Source of the DNA: Spiroplasma attinicola
GTDB lineage: Bacteria > Bacillota_I > Bacilli_A > Mycoplasmatales > VBWQ01
NCBI RefSeq assembly: GCF_023509825.1
Contig: NZ_JAKQXY010000001.1
Location: forward strand, 558,001-622,000
Direction: 5' to 3'
DNA: 64,000 nucleotides
The position numbers and the translations under genes were made by a program. How positions within the stretch are numbered: the first letter of the stretch is position 1; each line of letters opens with the position of its first letter. Positions 33,725-45,275 of this stretch are shown here, one piece after another. The notes below the pieces were generated by a model. That model was not told the DNA's origin. It saw only the letters and a list, made by a program, of their open reading frames with translations, and ran no database searches.

Positions 33725-35533
33725 ATGGCAATTGATAAAAAACATATTAGAAATTTTTCCATTATTGCTCATATTGATCATGGAAAATCAACTTTAGCTG
33801 ATCGAATTTTAGAATTAACTAAAGCTGTTAGTGCTAGGGAAATGAAAGATCAACTATTAGATTCAATGGAACTAGAACGAGAACGTGGAATTACAATTAA
33901 ATTAAACAGTGTGCAATTACACTATCAAGCATTAGATGGCGAAGAATATTTATTGCATTTAATTGATACTCCAGGTCATGTTGATTTTACTTATGAAGTT
34001 TCTCGTAGTTTAGCTGCTTGTGAAGGTGTAATTTTAGTAATTGATGCTGCTCAAGGAATTGAAGCACAAACTTTAGCAAATGCTTATTTAGCATTGGATA
34101 ATGATTTAACAATTGTACCAGTAATTAATAAAATTGATTTACCTAATGCTGATCCTGAAAGAGTATTACAAGAAGTAAATGAAATTTTAGGTTTAGAAAT
34201 GAAGCATGTGCCATTAATTTCAGCTAAAAATGGTACAAATATTCGTGCTGTTTTAGAAGCAGTAATTAAAAATATTCCTTACCCAATTGATGCTGATGAT
34301 CATAAACCATTAACTTGTTTAATTTTTGATTCATTTTATGATAAATTTCGCGGTATTATTGTTTTTATTCGTGTTAAAAGTGGAACAATTAAAATTGGTG
34401 ACAAAATTAAAATGATGGCGTCGAATAGTGTTTATGAAGTAACTGAATTAGGTGTTAGAACACCAAAGGAAATTAAGAAACAAGAATTAGTAGCAGGTGA
34501 AGTTGGTTGATTAGCAGCTTCAATTAAAGTAATTAGTGATGTTCATGTTGGTGATACTATTACTCATGTTAAAAATCCGGCCTTAAAACCGTTACCAGGT
34601 TATAAACCATTAAAACCAATGGTTTATTGTGGTTTTTATCCAATTGACACTAATAAGTATCAAGATTTAAAAGAAGGTTTATTAAAGATGCAACTTTCAG
34701 ATGCTGCTTTAATTTTTGAACCTGAAACTTCACAAGCTTTAGGATTTGGTTTTCGGATTGGTTTTTTAGGTTTATTACATATGGATGTTATTAAAGAAAG
34801 ATTAGAACGAGAATATAACTTAAGTTTAATTTCTACAGCACCATCAGTAATTTATCATTTATTGTTAAATGATGGTCAGACTGTTCAAATTGATAACCCT
34901 GCAAAATGGCCAGAAGTGCAAAAAATTAAAAAAATTGAAGAACCATTTATTGAAGTAATTATTACTTGCCCTGATGAATATATTGGTGCAATTATGCAAT
35001 TATGTCAAAACAAACGTGGTATTTATCAAGATTTAAAATATTTAGATCACTTACGAAGAAATTTGATTTACCATATGCCATTAAACGAAATTGTTTTAGA
35101 TTTTTTTGATAAATTAAAGTCTGTTTCTAGAGGTTATGCTTCATTAGATTATCAATTAATTGATTATCAACAAAGTAAATTAGTTAAACTTGATATTTTA
35201 ATTGCTGGAACAATTGTTGATGCTTTATCATTTATTGTTCATAGTGACTTTGCTTATCAAAGGGGAAGAGCATTATGTGAAAAATTAAAAACAATTATCC
35301 CAAGACAAAATTTTGAAGTTGCAATTCAAGCAGCAATTAATAATAAAATATTAGCTCGTGAAACAGTTAAAGCTGTAAGAAAAGATGTTATTGCTAAATG
35401 TTATGGTGGTGATATTACTAGAAAAAGAAAATTATTAGAAAAGCAAAAAGCAGGTAAGAAAAAAATGAAAGCAATTGGAAATGTTGAATTACCACAAGAA
35501 GCTTTTTTGGCAGTTCTAGAAATTGATGAATAA
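33725..35533 (+). CDS. lepA: elongation factor 4 (LepA) back-translocase GTPase
   Basis: 602 aa, normal for the family. GTPase motifs: [15 protein letters not shown] (G1), the [14 protein letters not shown] switch I region, [12 protein letters not shown] (G3), [10 protein letters not shown] (G4) and SAKNG (G5). The LepA-specific C-terminus is present: [27 protein letters not shown], and [21 protein letters not shown], ending with [20 protein letters not shown]. Acts on the ribosome. ATG at 33725 after TGGAG. Confidence 0.98.
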
Positions 35534-35580
35534 ATGATGAAAAATAATTATGAAATTTTTAAAAGAAAGAAGGAAAACTT

Positions 35581-36657
35581 ATGAAATTAACTGATCAATT
35601 TGAATTTATTAAGGGTAAACCAGCAAGAAATAGAATTGTTATGCCACCAATGGATACATTAATGGCAAATGATGGTTTTGCAAATGAATTTCATATTCAA
35701 CATTATGGTGCAAGAAGTTATGGTGGTACTGGAACAATTATTATTGAATCAACTGCTGTAGCAGAAAATGGCAGAATTAGAGCAAAAGATTTAGGTTTAT
35801 GAAAAGATGAACACATTGAGCCATTTAAAAGGATTGTTAAAGCTATTAAAATGGGTGGTGCTTTAGCAGGTGTGCAATTAAATCATGCTGGAGCAAAAGC
35901 AGAATTAGATATACCAACTGTTGGTGTGACAAAATATTATGATTATTTAGATCAAACAAAATTTAGTTTATTAACAATTGAACAATTAGCAACAATAAAA
36001 ACTAGTTTTGTTAATGCAGCTAAAAGAGCAAAGATAGCAGGTTTTGATTTTATTGAATTACATGCCGCACACGGTTATTTATTAAGTGAAATCTTGTCAA
36101 AAAATATTAATCAAGTAACAAATGATCAAGATATTTTAAAACGAGCAAAAATAATTATTGAAATTGTTGATGAAATTAGCAAAGAAGTTAAAATTCCAAT
36201 TGGCATTAGATTATCAATTTCTGATCATAGTAAGGGTGGAATGGAAGTTGAAGATTTTATTTCATTATTGAAAGCACTAGAAAATAAAGTAATTTATTTC
36301 CATATTTCAAGTGGTGAAGTAATTAATCGACCAGATATTGCAAAAGTAATTAAAGAAGCAGGAACAAAATTATTTAGAATTCCATTAGCTCTTAAAGTAA
36401 AAGCAGCAGTTTCAACTCCTGTAATTGTTGTTGGTAATTTTGCTTCTAGAAAAGATGTTGTTGATGCTTGTAGTTTAGGAATTGATGGTGTTGCGATTGG
36501 TCGAGAACAATTATTTAATCCTAATATTGTTGTTAATAGTTTGTTAACAGCTGATGAAATTGATGAAAAGTTATATCATTGAAATAATAATATTTGATTT
36601 AATTACAAAAATTATAAAATTTTAAAAGATCAGTTGGATAATAAGAAAGAGGATTAA
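35581..36657 (+). CDS. NADH:flavin oxidoreductase, Old Yellow Enzyme family
   Basis: 358 aa, ATG at 35581 after AGAAAGAAGG. FMN-binding TIM-barrel features: RNRIVMPPMDT near residue 20, EFHIQHYGARSYGGTGTIIIE, GVQLNHAGAKAELD, FDFIELHAAHGYLLSEILS (catalytic His-Ala-Ala-His type motif), GIRLSISDHSKGGM, and VVGNFASRKDVVDAC with GIDGVAIGREQLFNP at the phosphate site. It is YqjM-like in length; enoate-reductase-type activity is likely, the physiological substrate is unknown. Follows lepA by 47 bp. Confidence 0.92.
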
Positions 36658-36700
36658 GTTTCTTGTTTATTAGTTGTTTTAAATTTTTAATATAAAAATA

Positions 36701-36730
36701 AAAAAATAGTTTTTATTAACTATTTTTTTG
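36701..36730 (+). terminator. terminator
   Basis: AAAAAATAGTT/AACTATTTTTTT stem with TTTATT loop, about 45 bp after the oxidoreductase gene. The remaining gap to 36880 shows no other clear feature besides AT-rich DNA and a GGGGG ribosome site at 36874. Confidence 0.85.
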
Positions 36731-36913
36731 ATAATATAAATTATATAAGCGTCTAATTTAGGTAATATCTGTTGATAAAAAAAATATAACAAAAGTTTAA
36801 TAGTTTATTACTTTTTTAGTCTTCGCTATCATTTTTAAAATCATTAAGTTAAAATAGTAGCAAGGTTAAAAAAGGGGGTAAAAATTATTAATCTATTTTT
36901 TATATATAACAAT

Positions 36914-37294
36914 ATGAACCAATCGCTTCAAATTGGTTTATCTTTTATTGCTGGGTTTGTTGGTGCACTTATTGGTGGTTTGATTAATCTTTGAATTCAT
37001 TATAGTAGTTTAAAAAATATTAAAATTGAAAATCAGAAAAATAGAAAAGCTCAAGCAATTGCAAATGATAAAATAATAAATGCTCAATTAACTACAGAAG
37101 TGATAAAAATTATGAAAGATAAAAATATATCAAGAGAAGAAATAGTTAATATTATTAATGCTGCGAAGCCGGTAGTTGATTTGATAATAAATAATTTAAA
37201 TTTAAATCAAGTTAAAGAGGCAGTTAATAATAACAATAAGAAATTAGACGATGATATAATAAAAGGGAATGAGGACTATGATTATGCAAGATAA
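36914..37294 (+). CDS. single-pass membrane protein, unknown function (start uncertain)
   Basis: 126 aa from the ATG at 36914: MNQSLQIGLSFIAGFVGALIGG forms an N-terminal membrane segment, followed by a charged helical tail ending LDDDIIKGNEDYDYAR. The frame stays open upstream, and the only strong ribosome site, GGGGG at 36874-36878, is 5 bases before ATT codons at 36884 and 36887; no Shine-Dalgarno lies near the ATG. An ATT start is therefore possible and would add about nine or ten residues (INLFFIYNN). Overlaps the next gene by 11 bp. Confidence 0.65.
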
Positions 37295-37784
37295 GATTGA
37301 TTTTGAAATATTAAATGGTTTTATTAGTATGGTTATTATGACTGTTGCTCAAAAATATGTTGATAAACTTAAAAAAGATAAAAAAATGCCACCAAAATTT
37401 GTTGAATCTTATTTGGATAGTTCAGTTTTTTTACTTAAAAAATATCATCCAATTGAAATTTCAAAAGTAAAAAATACTATTGATAGCATAAATGAAGAAG
37501 AACAAAAAGCATTTGATGAATTCTTTAAAGAAGATAAAGAATATGAATTTTTATGTAAGGAATTAAATTTTGCCTTTTTATTAATGATTGATGAAAAATT
37601 ACAAGTAAAAACATTAAATTTAATTTATGATAATATTTATGAATATAAAATTTTAATAAATCAAGAATTAATTACAAAAAAACAAATTGATATTGAAAAA
37701 GTGATTGAAAAAGCTAATCAAAAGAAAATTACAAAATTACAAAATTTTAATAATATAAATCAAACTGTTATGGCTACGCTATAG
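37284..37784 (+). CDS. hypothetical cytoplasmic protein
   Basis: 166 aa from ATG 37284, which has GAGGA eight bases upstream; ATGs at 37269 and 37278 are in frame but badly spaced. The start lies inside the preceding gene, so the two are translationally coupled. No signal or membrane segment. Largely helical, Lys/Glu/Ile-rich, with LNLIYDNIYEYKILINQEL near residue 115. No family recognised. It presumably works with its membrane-anchored neighbour. Confidence 0.65.
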   Translation: MQDKIDFEILNGFISMVIMTVAQKYVDKLKKDKKMPPKFVESYLDSSVFLLKKYHPIEISKVKNTIDSINEEEQKAFDEFFKEDKEYEFLCKELNFAFLLMIDEKLQVKTLNLIYDNIYEYKILINQELITKKQIDIEKVIEKANQKKITKLQNFNNINQTVMATL

Positions 37785-37800
37785 AATAATTTTAATAAAT

Positions 37801-37829
37801 AAAAAGTCTCAATTAATGAGACTTTTCTT
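37801..37829. terminator. bidirectional terminator between convergent genes
   Basis: AAAAAGTCTC/GAGACTTTTC stem around AATTAAT. Serves the upstream plus-strand gene and, in reverse, the glpQ-like gene whose TAA stop lies in the loop. Confidence 0.85.
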
Positions 37830-38547
37830 TAGTTCATTTTAAATTTTTAATATCACTAATATAACCCTTAACTTGTTCTTGATAAATTTGATTAATTTTT
37901 TCTGCTTGCTTATTTGTTTTAAATGTTCAAATATTCAAAGGTTTATTAAGTATTTTTAATTTACTAATCATTTTTTGATTTAAAGCACTCTTAATTGAAG
38001 GATGAATATAATCAAATTTTTTTGCATAATTTTCATTAAAATTTTCTTTTGTATTGAATAAGTAACCTGTTTTTATTGGTAATTCAATTCGTTTGTTAAT
38101 TTCATCTAAAAGGTTGTGATTAAAAGAAGAAACAATTATTTCGGCTTCAGTATAAAATGTAAGATTCTTAATTTCTGAAAAAATGATTTCAAGTTCTTTG
38201 TTTGAATAATTCCGATTAACTTCTGCTTTAATTTCAACATTAATTACTTGGTACTTATTTGCCAAATTTTTAGCAAAGTCATCAATCAATAATGGTGGTA
38301 AAAAATCAGGATTATTTTTAAAAAAGTCAAGGTTTTTAATTTCTTGATAAGATAAACTATTAACCGTTTTGTTTTCATTACCAATTCTTTTGAAGTCATT
38401 ATCATGAAAGATAATGATTTTTTCATCTTTTGTCATGCGAATATCAAATTCAACTGCCTTACAAGTTTTTAAGGCATTGATGAAATCAACGATTCGGTTT
38501 TCCCCATTGGTTGAACGAAAGCCCCGATGAGCTACTAGCATTGCCAT
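37813..38547 (-). CDS. glpQ: glycerophosphodiester phosphodiesterase
   Basis: Hydrolyses glycerophosphodiesters to glycerol 3-phosphate and an alcohol. 244 aa, cytoplasmic type (no signal peptide). Motifs: VAHRGF near residue 6 with the first catalytic His, ENRIVDFINAL, VEFDIRMTKDEKIIIFHDNDFKR (metal-binding Glu/Asp and second catalytic His), and INVEIKAE. The C-terminus continues past an internal TGA Trp at 37924-37926. In mycoplasmas GlpQ supports glycerol metabolism and hydrogen peroxide output; here no glpO or glpK is visible nearby. AGAAAGG precedes the ATG. Confidence 0.93.
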
Positions 38548-38709
38548 ATTATTTTACCTTTCTGATTTTGCTAAAAAATTATTTTATATTATATTCTAAT
38601 ATCAAAGTATAATACAGAGAGGGTATTTATGTTATAGTTTGTTTTTTAGTCCTTTGACATTTTTGTCTAAAAATAAAAATATTTTTTAATTAAAAGGATT
38701 TGAGATATT

Positions 38710-40086
38710 ATGATAAATAGTTTCGTTGGTCCATGAGGTATTAAAGCTGATTATGGTTGATTTCATGTTTATGCTTTTACGATGTTATTTGGGATGGTAG
38801 TAGCAATTTTTGCTTCATGATATAAATTATGACGATATAAAATACCATCTGATGGTTTAGCTTTATCAGTAATTTTTATTATTCCAATTTCTTTATTTGG
38901 TGCTAGTTGAATTGGTAAAACTGATCCATACAATCCGTTAGGATTTTGAGAAAAATTTGCTTTTTGAAAACCAGGTATGTCGATTCATGGTGGTGTTTTA
39001 TTTGGCTTAATTGTTGGATTAATCTTTTTTGCCATTTTTAAAAAGAAAACAAAGATTTCTTTATTTGTTTATGGTGATTGTATTATTCCTAATGTTTTAT
39101 TAGGTCAAGTCATTGGTCGTTGAGGAAATTTTTATAATCATGAACTTTTAGGTCAAATTGTTGGTTATAGTGCTACTTTAAATGGTAGTGGTATTGCTGC
39201 AATTAATTGATTACCAGCATTTATTAGAGATAATTCGTTTCAATTATTTTCTGGTGTTCCAGAAACAGGATTGAACCCGGTTACTAATCAGATTGAGTAT
39301 GTTTTTCGTGCTCCAATTTTCTTATATGAATCACTAGCTAATCTTGGATTTTGAGTAATTTTAACTTTTGTATTACCAAAAGCATTTCGTTGATTTAGTA
39401 AAAAACCTTGAAAAATTGCATCAGAGAAATATAAGTTGTTAACTTTTAACAATATTATTAATGAGAGAAAAACTAAAACAACAAAGTTACTTTCTAATCA
39501 ACAAGAAACTTTTAATAATCAAGCAATTTTTTTATTTACGGAAAATCAAGCAACTAGTTTTCGCCAAAAATTTCTTTTTTTTATTAAGAATCCATTTAAA
39601 CTTTTAAACCTTTCTATTAGTTTAATTTATCAAAATCAAAAATTAAAACGTAAATATTGAAAGTCAGATTTTTATAATTATCAAGCAGATCAATTTATTG
39701 TTAAAAATCTAAGTGAAAAATACAAAACAAAAAAAACAGAAGTTTTAACAAATAATGATTGCAAAAGAATTACTAAAAGTTATTTAATTAGCAAAGCATA
39801 TTGTGCTCGTAGTAAAGAATTGTATTATTTGAATAATCCAAGAAATTATTTAGTAATGCGCTCTGGTGTTCAAATGTGATTATATTTCTTTGGTTGAAAT
39901 CTAATTCGTTTTGCAATTGAGTTGCAAAGACCAGATGAACATTTATTTTTAATTAATCGTCGTGCTTTGGATTATACACTTTTAATTTTATTTTTTACCG
40001 TTACTTTTATTTTAGCAAGTTTAAGTCAATGGGTTTTTGCTAAATATAATCGTAATAGTGATTGAACTTATGAAAAACAATATTAG
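38710..40086 (+). CDS. lgt: prolipoprotein diacylglyceryl transferase with large insertion
   Basis: Attaches diacylglycerol to the lipobox Cys of prelipoproteins in the membrane. 458 aa, against about 260-300 in most bacteria. Conserved parts: GWFHVYAFTMLFG in TM1, GMSIHGGVLFG near residue 95, GQVIGRWGNFYNHELLG (Lgt signature with the essential Arg/Asn/Glu) near residue 135, and APIFLYESLANLGFW. Between the sixth and last membrane segments (about residues 235-385) lies a ~150-residue Lys/Asn-rich, presumably cytoplasmic insert. The last segments GVQMWLYFFGWNLIRFAIE and LLILFFTVTFILASLSQW follow. ATG at 38710. Confidence 0.92.
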
Positions 40087-40091
40087 TAATC

Positions 40092-40126
40092 AAACAATAG
40101 TAAATATTTTTACTATTGTTTTTCTT
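40092..40126 (+). terminator. terminator after lgt
   Basis: AAACAATAGTAA/TTACTATTGTTT perfect 12-bp stem followed by Ts. Confidence 0.92.
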
Positions 40127-40185
40127 ATTCAATAAAGAATTTGATATAATAAAAATGATAAACCATTTTATTTTGAGGTATTAAA

Positions 40186-40485
40186 ATGATAAGTAGTTAT
40201 AATGATTCTTCACCTGTTATTGATTTTTTGGGAATTAAAATCCCGATGTTAACATTTTTATTAACTACTGGTGGTATTGCTTTATTGATTTTTTTTATTC
40301 TTTTAGGTATTTTATTAGTAATGTATTTAAAGAAAAAAAGATCAATTAAAGGATATTTAGGGTTTGAAAAAAAGAGTCAATACCAAGAAGCAGGTATTTT
40401 AGAAATTGAAACAGAAATTTCTAAAATTCAAAAGAATTTTTATTTTGATTATCAACCTAAAAAGCTAAAAACAAAGATTCGTTAA
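40186..40485 (+). CDS. small single-pass membrane protein, unknown function
   Basis: 99 aa, ATG at 40186 after TTGAGGT. One membrane segment at about residues 20-48 (LTFLLTTGGIALLIFFILLGILLVMYL) followed by a basic KKKRS stop-transfer and a hydrophilic tail. No family recognised. Followed 16 bp later by a larger membrane protein and then mpg, all probably one operon (40186-42161). Confidence 0.65.
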   Translation: MISSYNDSSPVIDFLGIKIPMLTFLLTTGGIALLIFFILLGILLVMYLKKKRSIKGYLGFEKKSQYQEAGILEIETEISKIQKNFYFDYQPKKLKTKIR

Positions 40486-40501
40486 GATTGGGGGTTTCTC
40501 A

Positions 40502-41548
40502 ATGACCAAGAAAAAATGAAAATTAGCTGCTAAGTTATTTGAACAAAAACAAGAACAAAGTCATGAAAAATTAACAGATGTTTCGAATGACTATTTTCAT
40601 AATATTGTTCCACCAATTACTGGTTCTTTAGATCAAAATGAAAATAATTTAGATAAAGTTCATGATCTTAAAAATGTTCAAGTGACTTCTTCTTTTGTCA
40701 TACCTTTAAATAATCAGCAAGGACACATAAATCAGACTCACCAATCACAAGCAAATAATTTTTATCAACAAGAAGTACCTTTAAAAAAAGACCAAAATAT
40801 TGATCAGATGGCATTACTTAATTTAAAAAATGGTTTTAAAATTCCTAAAGCAATTAGTTTTGAAATTAAAATTGAAAAACTAAGACAATTAATGATGGTT
40901 GTTTTTAGTTTAATTGTTATGATTATTAGTTCAGTTTTTATTGCTTTTTATTTTACTAAATTTCAATTAAAATATACACCACATCCAGTATTAACAATTC
41001 CATTAATAATTTTTTCTTTAATGATTTTTGTTGTTAATTGTCTTGATTTTACTGCTTTGAAAAGAGAAGTTAATTTATATATTGAAAGAACTTTAAAAGG
41101 TTCTTTAATGCCACCAAATTTTATTATTCGTAATTATCGTAAAATTCATGGTCGTTTAATTATTTTTAATTGATTATATAGTTTTTTATATGTTACTTTA
41201 GGTGCTGCAACTGCCATTATTTGATTAATTTCTGGTCAAAAAATAACTTTTTTTGTTCAATCTTGAACAGTTGTTATTCCAGATTTGAAAACTGAGGCAA
41301 TTACTTTATCAGTGATTTTGGGGCTACTTTTCTTTTTTCATATGATGAGTATTATTTTGTTTAAAAAACGAAAAAATAATATTGTTAGTTATTATGGCTA
41401 TGAAATTGTTAGTCCAAATGATTTAGAAGCATATAAGAAAAAAATTAACCGAATTTGTCTTATTATTTTTATTAGTTTTTTGGCAATTATCTTTTTTGCC
41501 ATTGCAATTCCAATTTTAGTTATTAAAAGACGAAAAAAGAAAGTTTAA
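40502..41548 (+). CDS. multi-pass membrane protein, unknown function
   Basis: 348 aa, ATG at 40502 after GGGGGTT. Residues 1-125 are hydrophilic and Gln/Asn-rich. Then about five hydrophobic segments follow: LMMVVFSLIVMIISSVFIAFY, VLTIPLIIFSLMIFVVNCL, WLYSFLYVTLGAATAIIWLI, AITLSVILGLLFFFHMMSIIL, and ICLIIFISFLAIIFFAIAIPIL, ending in a basic KRRKKKV tail. The plan (long hydrophilic N-terminus plus C-terminal membrane bundle) resembles the 491-aa protein after holA, but no sequence relation was shown. No family recognised. Confidence 0.7.
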
Positions 41549-41549
41549 A

Positions 41550-42161
41550 ATGTTAAATTCAACTATTAATCAAGATTTTTTCCTTAGTGATGCAATTTCA
41601 CTAGCAAAAAATTTATTAGGTAAAATTTTAGTTAGAACAATTAATGGTCAACAAATAAAAGTTCGAATTGTTGAAACGGAAGCATATATGGGTGCTAATG
41701 ACCGAGCTAGTCATAGTTATCAATTTCGTAAAACACCAAGAACTTTACCGCTTTATCAAATTGGCGGAACAACTTATATTTATTTAATTTATGGTATGTA
41801 TTATTGTTTTAATATTGTTGCTAATGCTCAAGAAAATCCGCAAGCAGTTTTAGTTCGTGCTGGTGAAATTATTAGTGGTCAAAAAGTTATTGAAGATTAT
41901 CTTAAACCAACAAAAAGAAAACAACCTTTAGCACAATTAGCTAGTGGTCCTGGAAAATTAGCAATGGTTTTAAAAATTGATCGAAGTTTAAATCAAATTT
42001 CTTTATTAAATAATCAAGAATTGACTTTAATTGCTGATGATTTTATTGTTAACGAAGAAGATATCATTGCTGCGAAAAGAATTAATATTGATTATGCAAA
42101 GGAAGATAAAGAGCATTTGTGAAGATTTTATTTAAAAAATCATCTAGCAGTTTCTAAGTAA
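41550..42161 (+). CDS. mpg: 3-methyladenine DNA glycosylase (AAG/MPG type)
   Basis: Removes alkylated and deaminated purines from DNA. 203 aa, AAG family length. Motifs: LAKNLLGKILVR, RIVETEAYMGANDRASHSY with the catalytic Glu, KTPRTLPLYQIGGTTYIYLIYGMYYCFNIV, QAVLVRAGEI and LASGPGKLAMVLKI (DNA-binding loop). Starts 1 bp after the preceding stop, so translationally coupled. A TGA Trp near the C-terminus hides the last 13 residues under the standard code. Confidence 0.94.
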
Positions 42162-42263
42162 TTTATTATATGTACAATTAAAAATAATTAGCAATTGTTC
42201 TTGCTTTAAACTAAGTTTAAAGTTTTATAATAGTTTTAAAGATAAATAAAAGGAGAAAAAACT

Positions 42264-43709
42264 ATGAATAAAGTCCGTCAAATTAACGCTTTAATTAATG
42301 GAGAAAATTATCAAAATGGCAAATGAGTTGATATCATTAGTCCAACTACAAATGAAGTAATTGGTCAAGTGCCTGCTTTAACAAAAAAAGAAATTGATGA
42401 TTGTTATCAAGTTGCTGCTAAAGCACAAAAATCTTGAGCAACAACGCCATTATTGGAACGAATTGCTGTCTTAAATAAATGAAAAGAATTAATGGTTGAA
42501 TACCAAGAAGAAATAGCTAACTTAATAGTTTTAGAAATTGCTAAAGGTAAAACAGCAGCAGTAACTGAAGTTACAAGAACTATTGATTATATTGAATATA
42601 CTTTTGAAGAAATGAAACGCATGCATCCAAGAACATATACTGGTGATAGTTGAGGAATTGCTAATAAAATCGGTATTTTTCAATATGTTCCTAAAGGTGT
42701 TGTTTTAGCGATATCACCATTTAATTATCCAGTTAATTTATCAATTGCAAAAATTATTCCCGCTTTAGTTGCTGGTAATAGTGTTGTTTTTAAACCAGCT
42801 TCTCAAGGTTCTTTGGTAGGACTTTTTTTAGCACAATTGGCTAATGTTGCAAAAATTCCTGCCGGAGTTTTTAATGCTGTTAGTGGTAAAGGTAGTGAAA
42901 TTGGTGATATTTTAGTAGAAAATCCATTAATTAATGTGATATCTTTTACTGGTTCAACAGCAGTTGGAACAGGAATTGCTCAAAAATCATTAAGAACTGA
43001 TTTGATTTTAGAAATGGGTGGTAAAGATCCAGCAATTGTTTTAGCAGATGCTGATTTAGAATTAACAGCAACAAAAATAATTAAAGGTGCTTTTAGTTAT
43101 TCTGGTCAACGATGTACAGCAATTAAGCGAGTTTTAGTTGATCAAAAGGTGAAACAAGCATTAGTTAAATTATTAGTTGAAAAAGTTAATAAATTAAAAG
43201 TTGGTAATCCTGAAGATGATTGTGATGTTACACCAGTAATTAATGAAAAAACTGTTAAATATATTAAAGGTTTGATTAATGATGCTAGCAAAAAGGGAGC
43301 AAAAATTTTAACTGGTAATAAATTTGAAAAGAATTTAATTTACCCAACTTTAGTTGATAATGTTAATCAATCAATGGCACTTGCTTGAGAAGAACCTTTT
43401 GGTCCAGTTTTACCAATTATTAGTTTTACTAATGTTGACGAAGCAATTAAAATTGCTAATGCTTCACAATATGCTTTACAAGCAGCAATTTTTACAACAA
43501 ATATTAATTCGGCAATGACAATTGCTCATGCTTTAGATACAGGAACAGTTAATATTAATGACCAAACCCAAAGAGGACCTGATTTGTTTCCATTTATGGG
43601 AGTTAAAGATTCAGGATTAGGAGTTCAAGGGATTCATGATGCCTTAATTTCTTTTCTTCGCCCAAAAGGGATTGTTTTCAATTGAAGTGATAAAAAAGAA
43701 AATAAATAA
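42264..43709 (+). CDS. gapN: NADP-dependent non-phosphorylating glyceraldehyde-3-phosphate dehydrogenase
   Basis: Oxidises glyceraldehyde 3-phosphate straight to 3-phosphoglycerate, giving NADPH and bypassing Pgk. 481 aa, aldehyde dehydrogenase superfamily. Seen: VVLAISPFNYPVNLS, NSVVFKPASQGS, ISFTGSTAVGTG, LILEMGGKDPAIVLADAD (catalytic Glu), YSGQRCTAIKRVLV (catalytic Cys), AWEEPFGPVLPI and the GapN-typical ININDQTQRGPDLFPFMGVKDSGLG end. GapN is common in Mollicutes as the main source of NADPH. ATG at 42264 after AAAAGGAG. Confidence 0.94.
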
Positions 43710-43802
43710 TTTACTTAAATAAATATCAGTTATCTAAAGTTTCTATGTTAGTATTTTATTAATATTGTATTAAATAAAATTTAATTCTAAAAGGGGGCAA
43801 AG

Positions 43803-45275
43803 ATGAAGTTATCTTTGAAAAATATTGGTCCATTTCATGAATGTACTTTAAATATTTCTGATGTAACTGTGATTGCTGGAATTAATGATACTGGGAAGAG
43901 TTATTTAAATAAAATTTTGTTTTCAGCTTTGAAAACATTATCTATAAATATTGAATCTGATTTATTTGAAAATTTTTCAAATTTTTCAAATTCTATTTCT
44001 ACTTATTTAAAAAATAATATAGAAGAATTTGAAACTAAAATTCCTAAGAAATTAAAAGATAAAAATGATTTATTATCATTAGTTTTATCAATTAAAGATT
44101 TAAGTAATAGTTTAGATAGTTTTAATTTTTTAAATGCAAATAATTTTAGTTTAAAAGAATTTTTAAAAAGTTATTTAGTTTTTTTCAATCAAAATCAAGA
44201 AAAAATTAATAGTAATATTAAAAATTTAAATTTTTTTTTAGAGAATAATCAAAAGAATAAAGCTAAATATTATTTTTATCATTTACGAAATTTAAAAGAA
44301 GTTTTACAAGGAACTAATAATATTTTTGATAATTTTGTCAAACAGTTAACTGTAATCTTAAAAAAAGATGAAGCAGATATTTATTCTTTACTTTCAAATA
44401 ATATTTTTGAAGAAAATTTTAATGAAGATATTAAAAATAAAAATTATTTAGAAGAAAATACTAGTTTAATTTTATCTTTAGATGGTAATGATCTTATTAA
44501 GATTACTAATAAAATTATAATTAATAAAAATTTAAAAGTTTATAATGATGTTACTTATATTAGTGATACATTTAAATTATTTGAAAAAATTATTAATCAG
44601 AAAACATTGTCTAAAAAAGATGAAATAAACAATTTTTATCTTAAATATTTTCTTTTAAGAAATAATAATGTTTCAAGTATTTTTAGCTTTACAAGTAATA
44701 ATTTTGATTCTGATTTGGATACTAAAATTAGTGTCAAAAATGCCAAAGCGTTAAATGAAATTTTCTTTAAAAATGAAATAAAATCAAAGTTTGAAAGTTA
44801 TTTTTCATTAAATAATAAACTTGATAAAGTTAATAATATTTTTGTTAATAAAAGAGGAGCAAATATTAAATTTATTAATGCTTCGAAAGGATTAAAAATT
44901 ATTGAAGCTTTTCAACAATTAATTAATACAACTGTTTTTAGTGAAAATAATATTTTAATTCTTGATGAACCTGAGGCTTTTTTACACCCGGAATGACAAT
45001 ATTTATTTATAAAGTGATTATTAGATGTTGCCGCTACAATTAAAAACTTTAAATTAGTTATTTCAACTCATAGTCCTTATATTATTGATATCATTGAATC
45101 TTTTTCAACGAGACAATTTAAACAACTGAAATTTAGTTATAATTTTTTAACCAAGGATGATAAACAAGATTCAATTATTATCAATGAAAAACGTCCCGAA
45201 AAGATAAATTCAGTATTAAATGGTCCATTTAGAAAACTTGAAAATGATGAATATGACTGAGATCATAAAGCATAA
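43803..45275 (+). CDS. ABC/OLD-like AAA ATPase (AAA_15/AAA_21 type)
   Basis: 490 aa, ATG at 43803 after AAGGGGGC. ATPase elements: Walker A AGINDTGKS (residues 25-33), a signature-like NASKGLK (about 360), Walker B ILILDEPEAFLHPE (Asp388-Glu391), and an H-loop ISTHSP (His423). A long Lys/Asn-rich helical middle (residues 45-350) replaces an SMC-like arm. There is no TOPRIM domain, so it is not a full OLD nuclease. Proteins like this are the sensor or motor of several defence systems and overlap with a small effector gene, as here (32 bp overlap). Codon and Asn/Lys use is more extreme than in the flanking housekeeping genes, hinting at acquired DNA. Confidence 0.85.
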
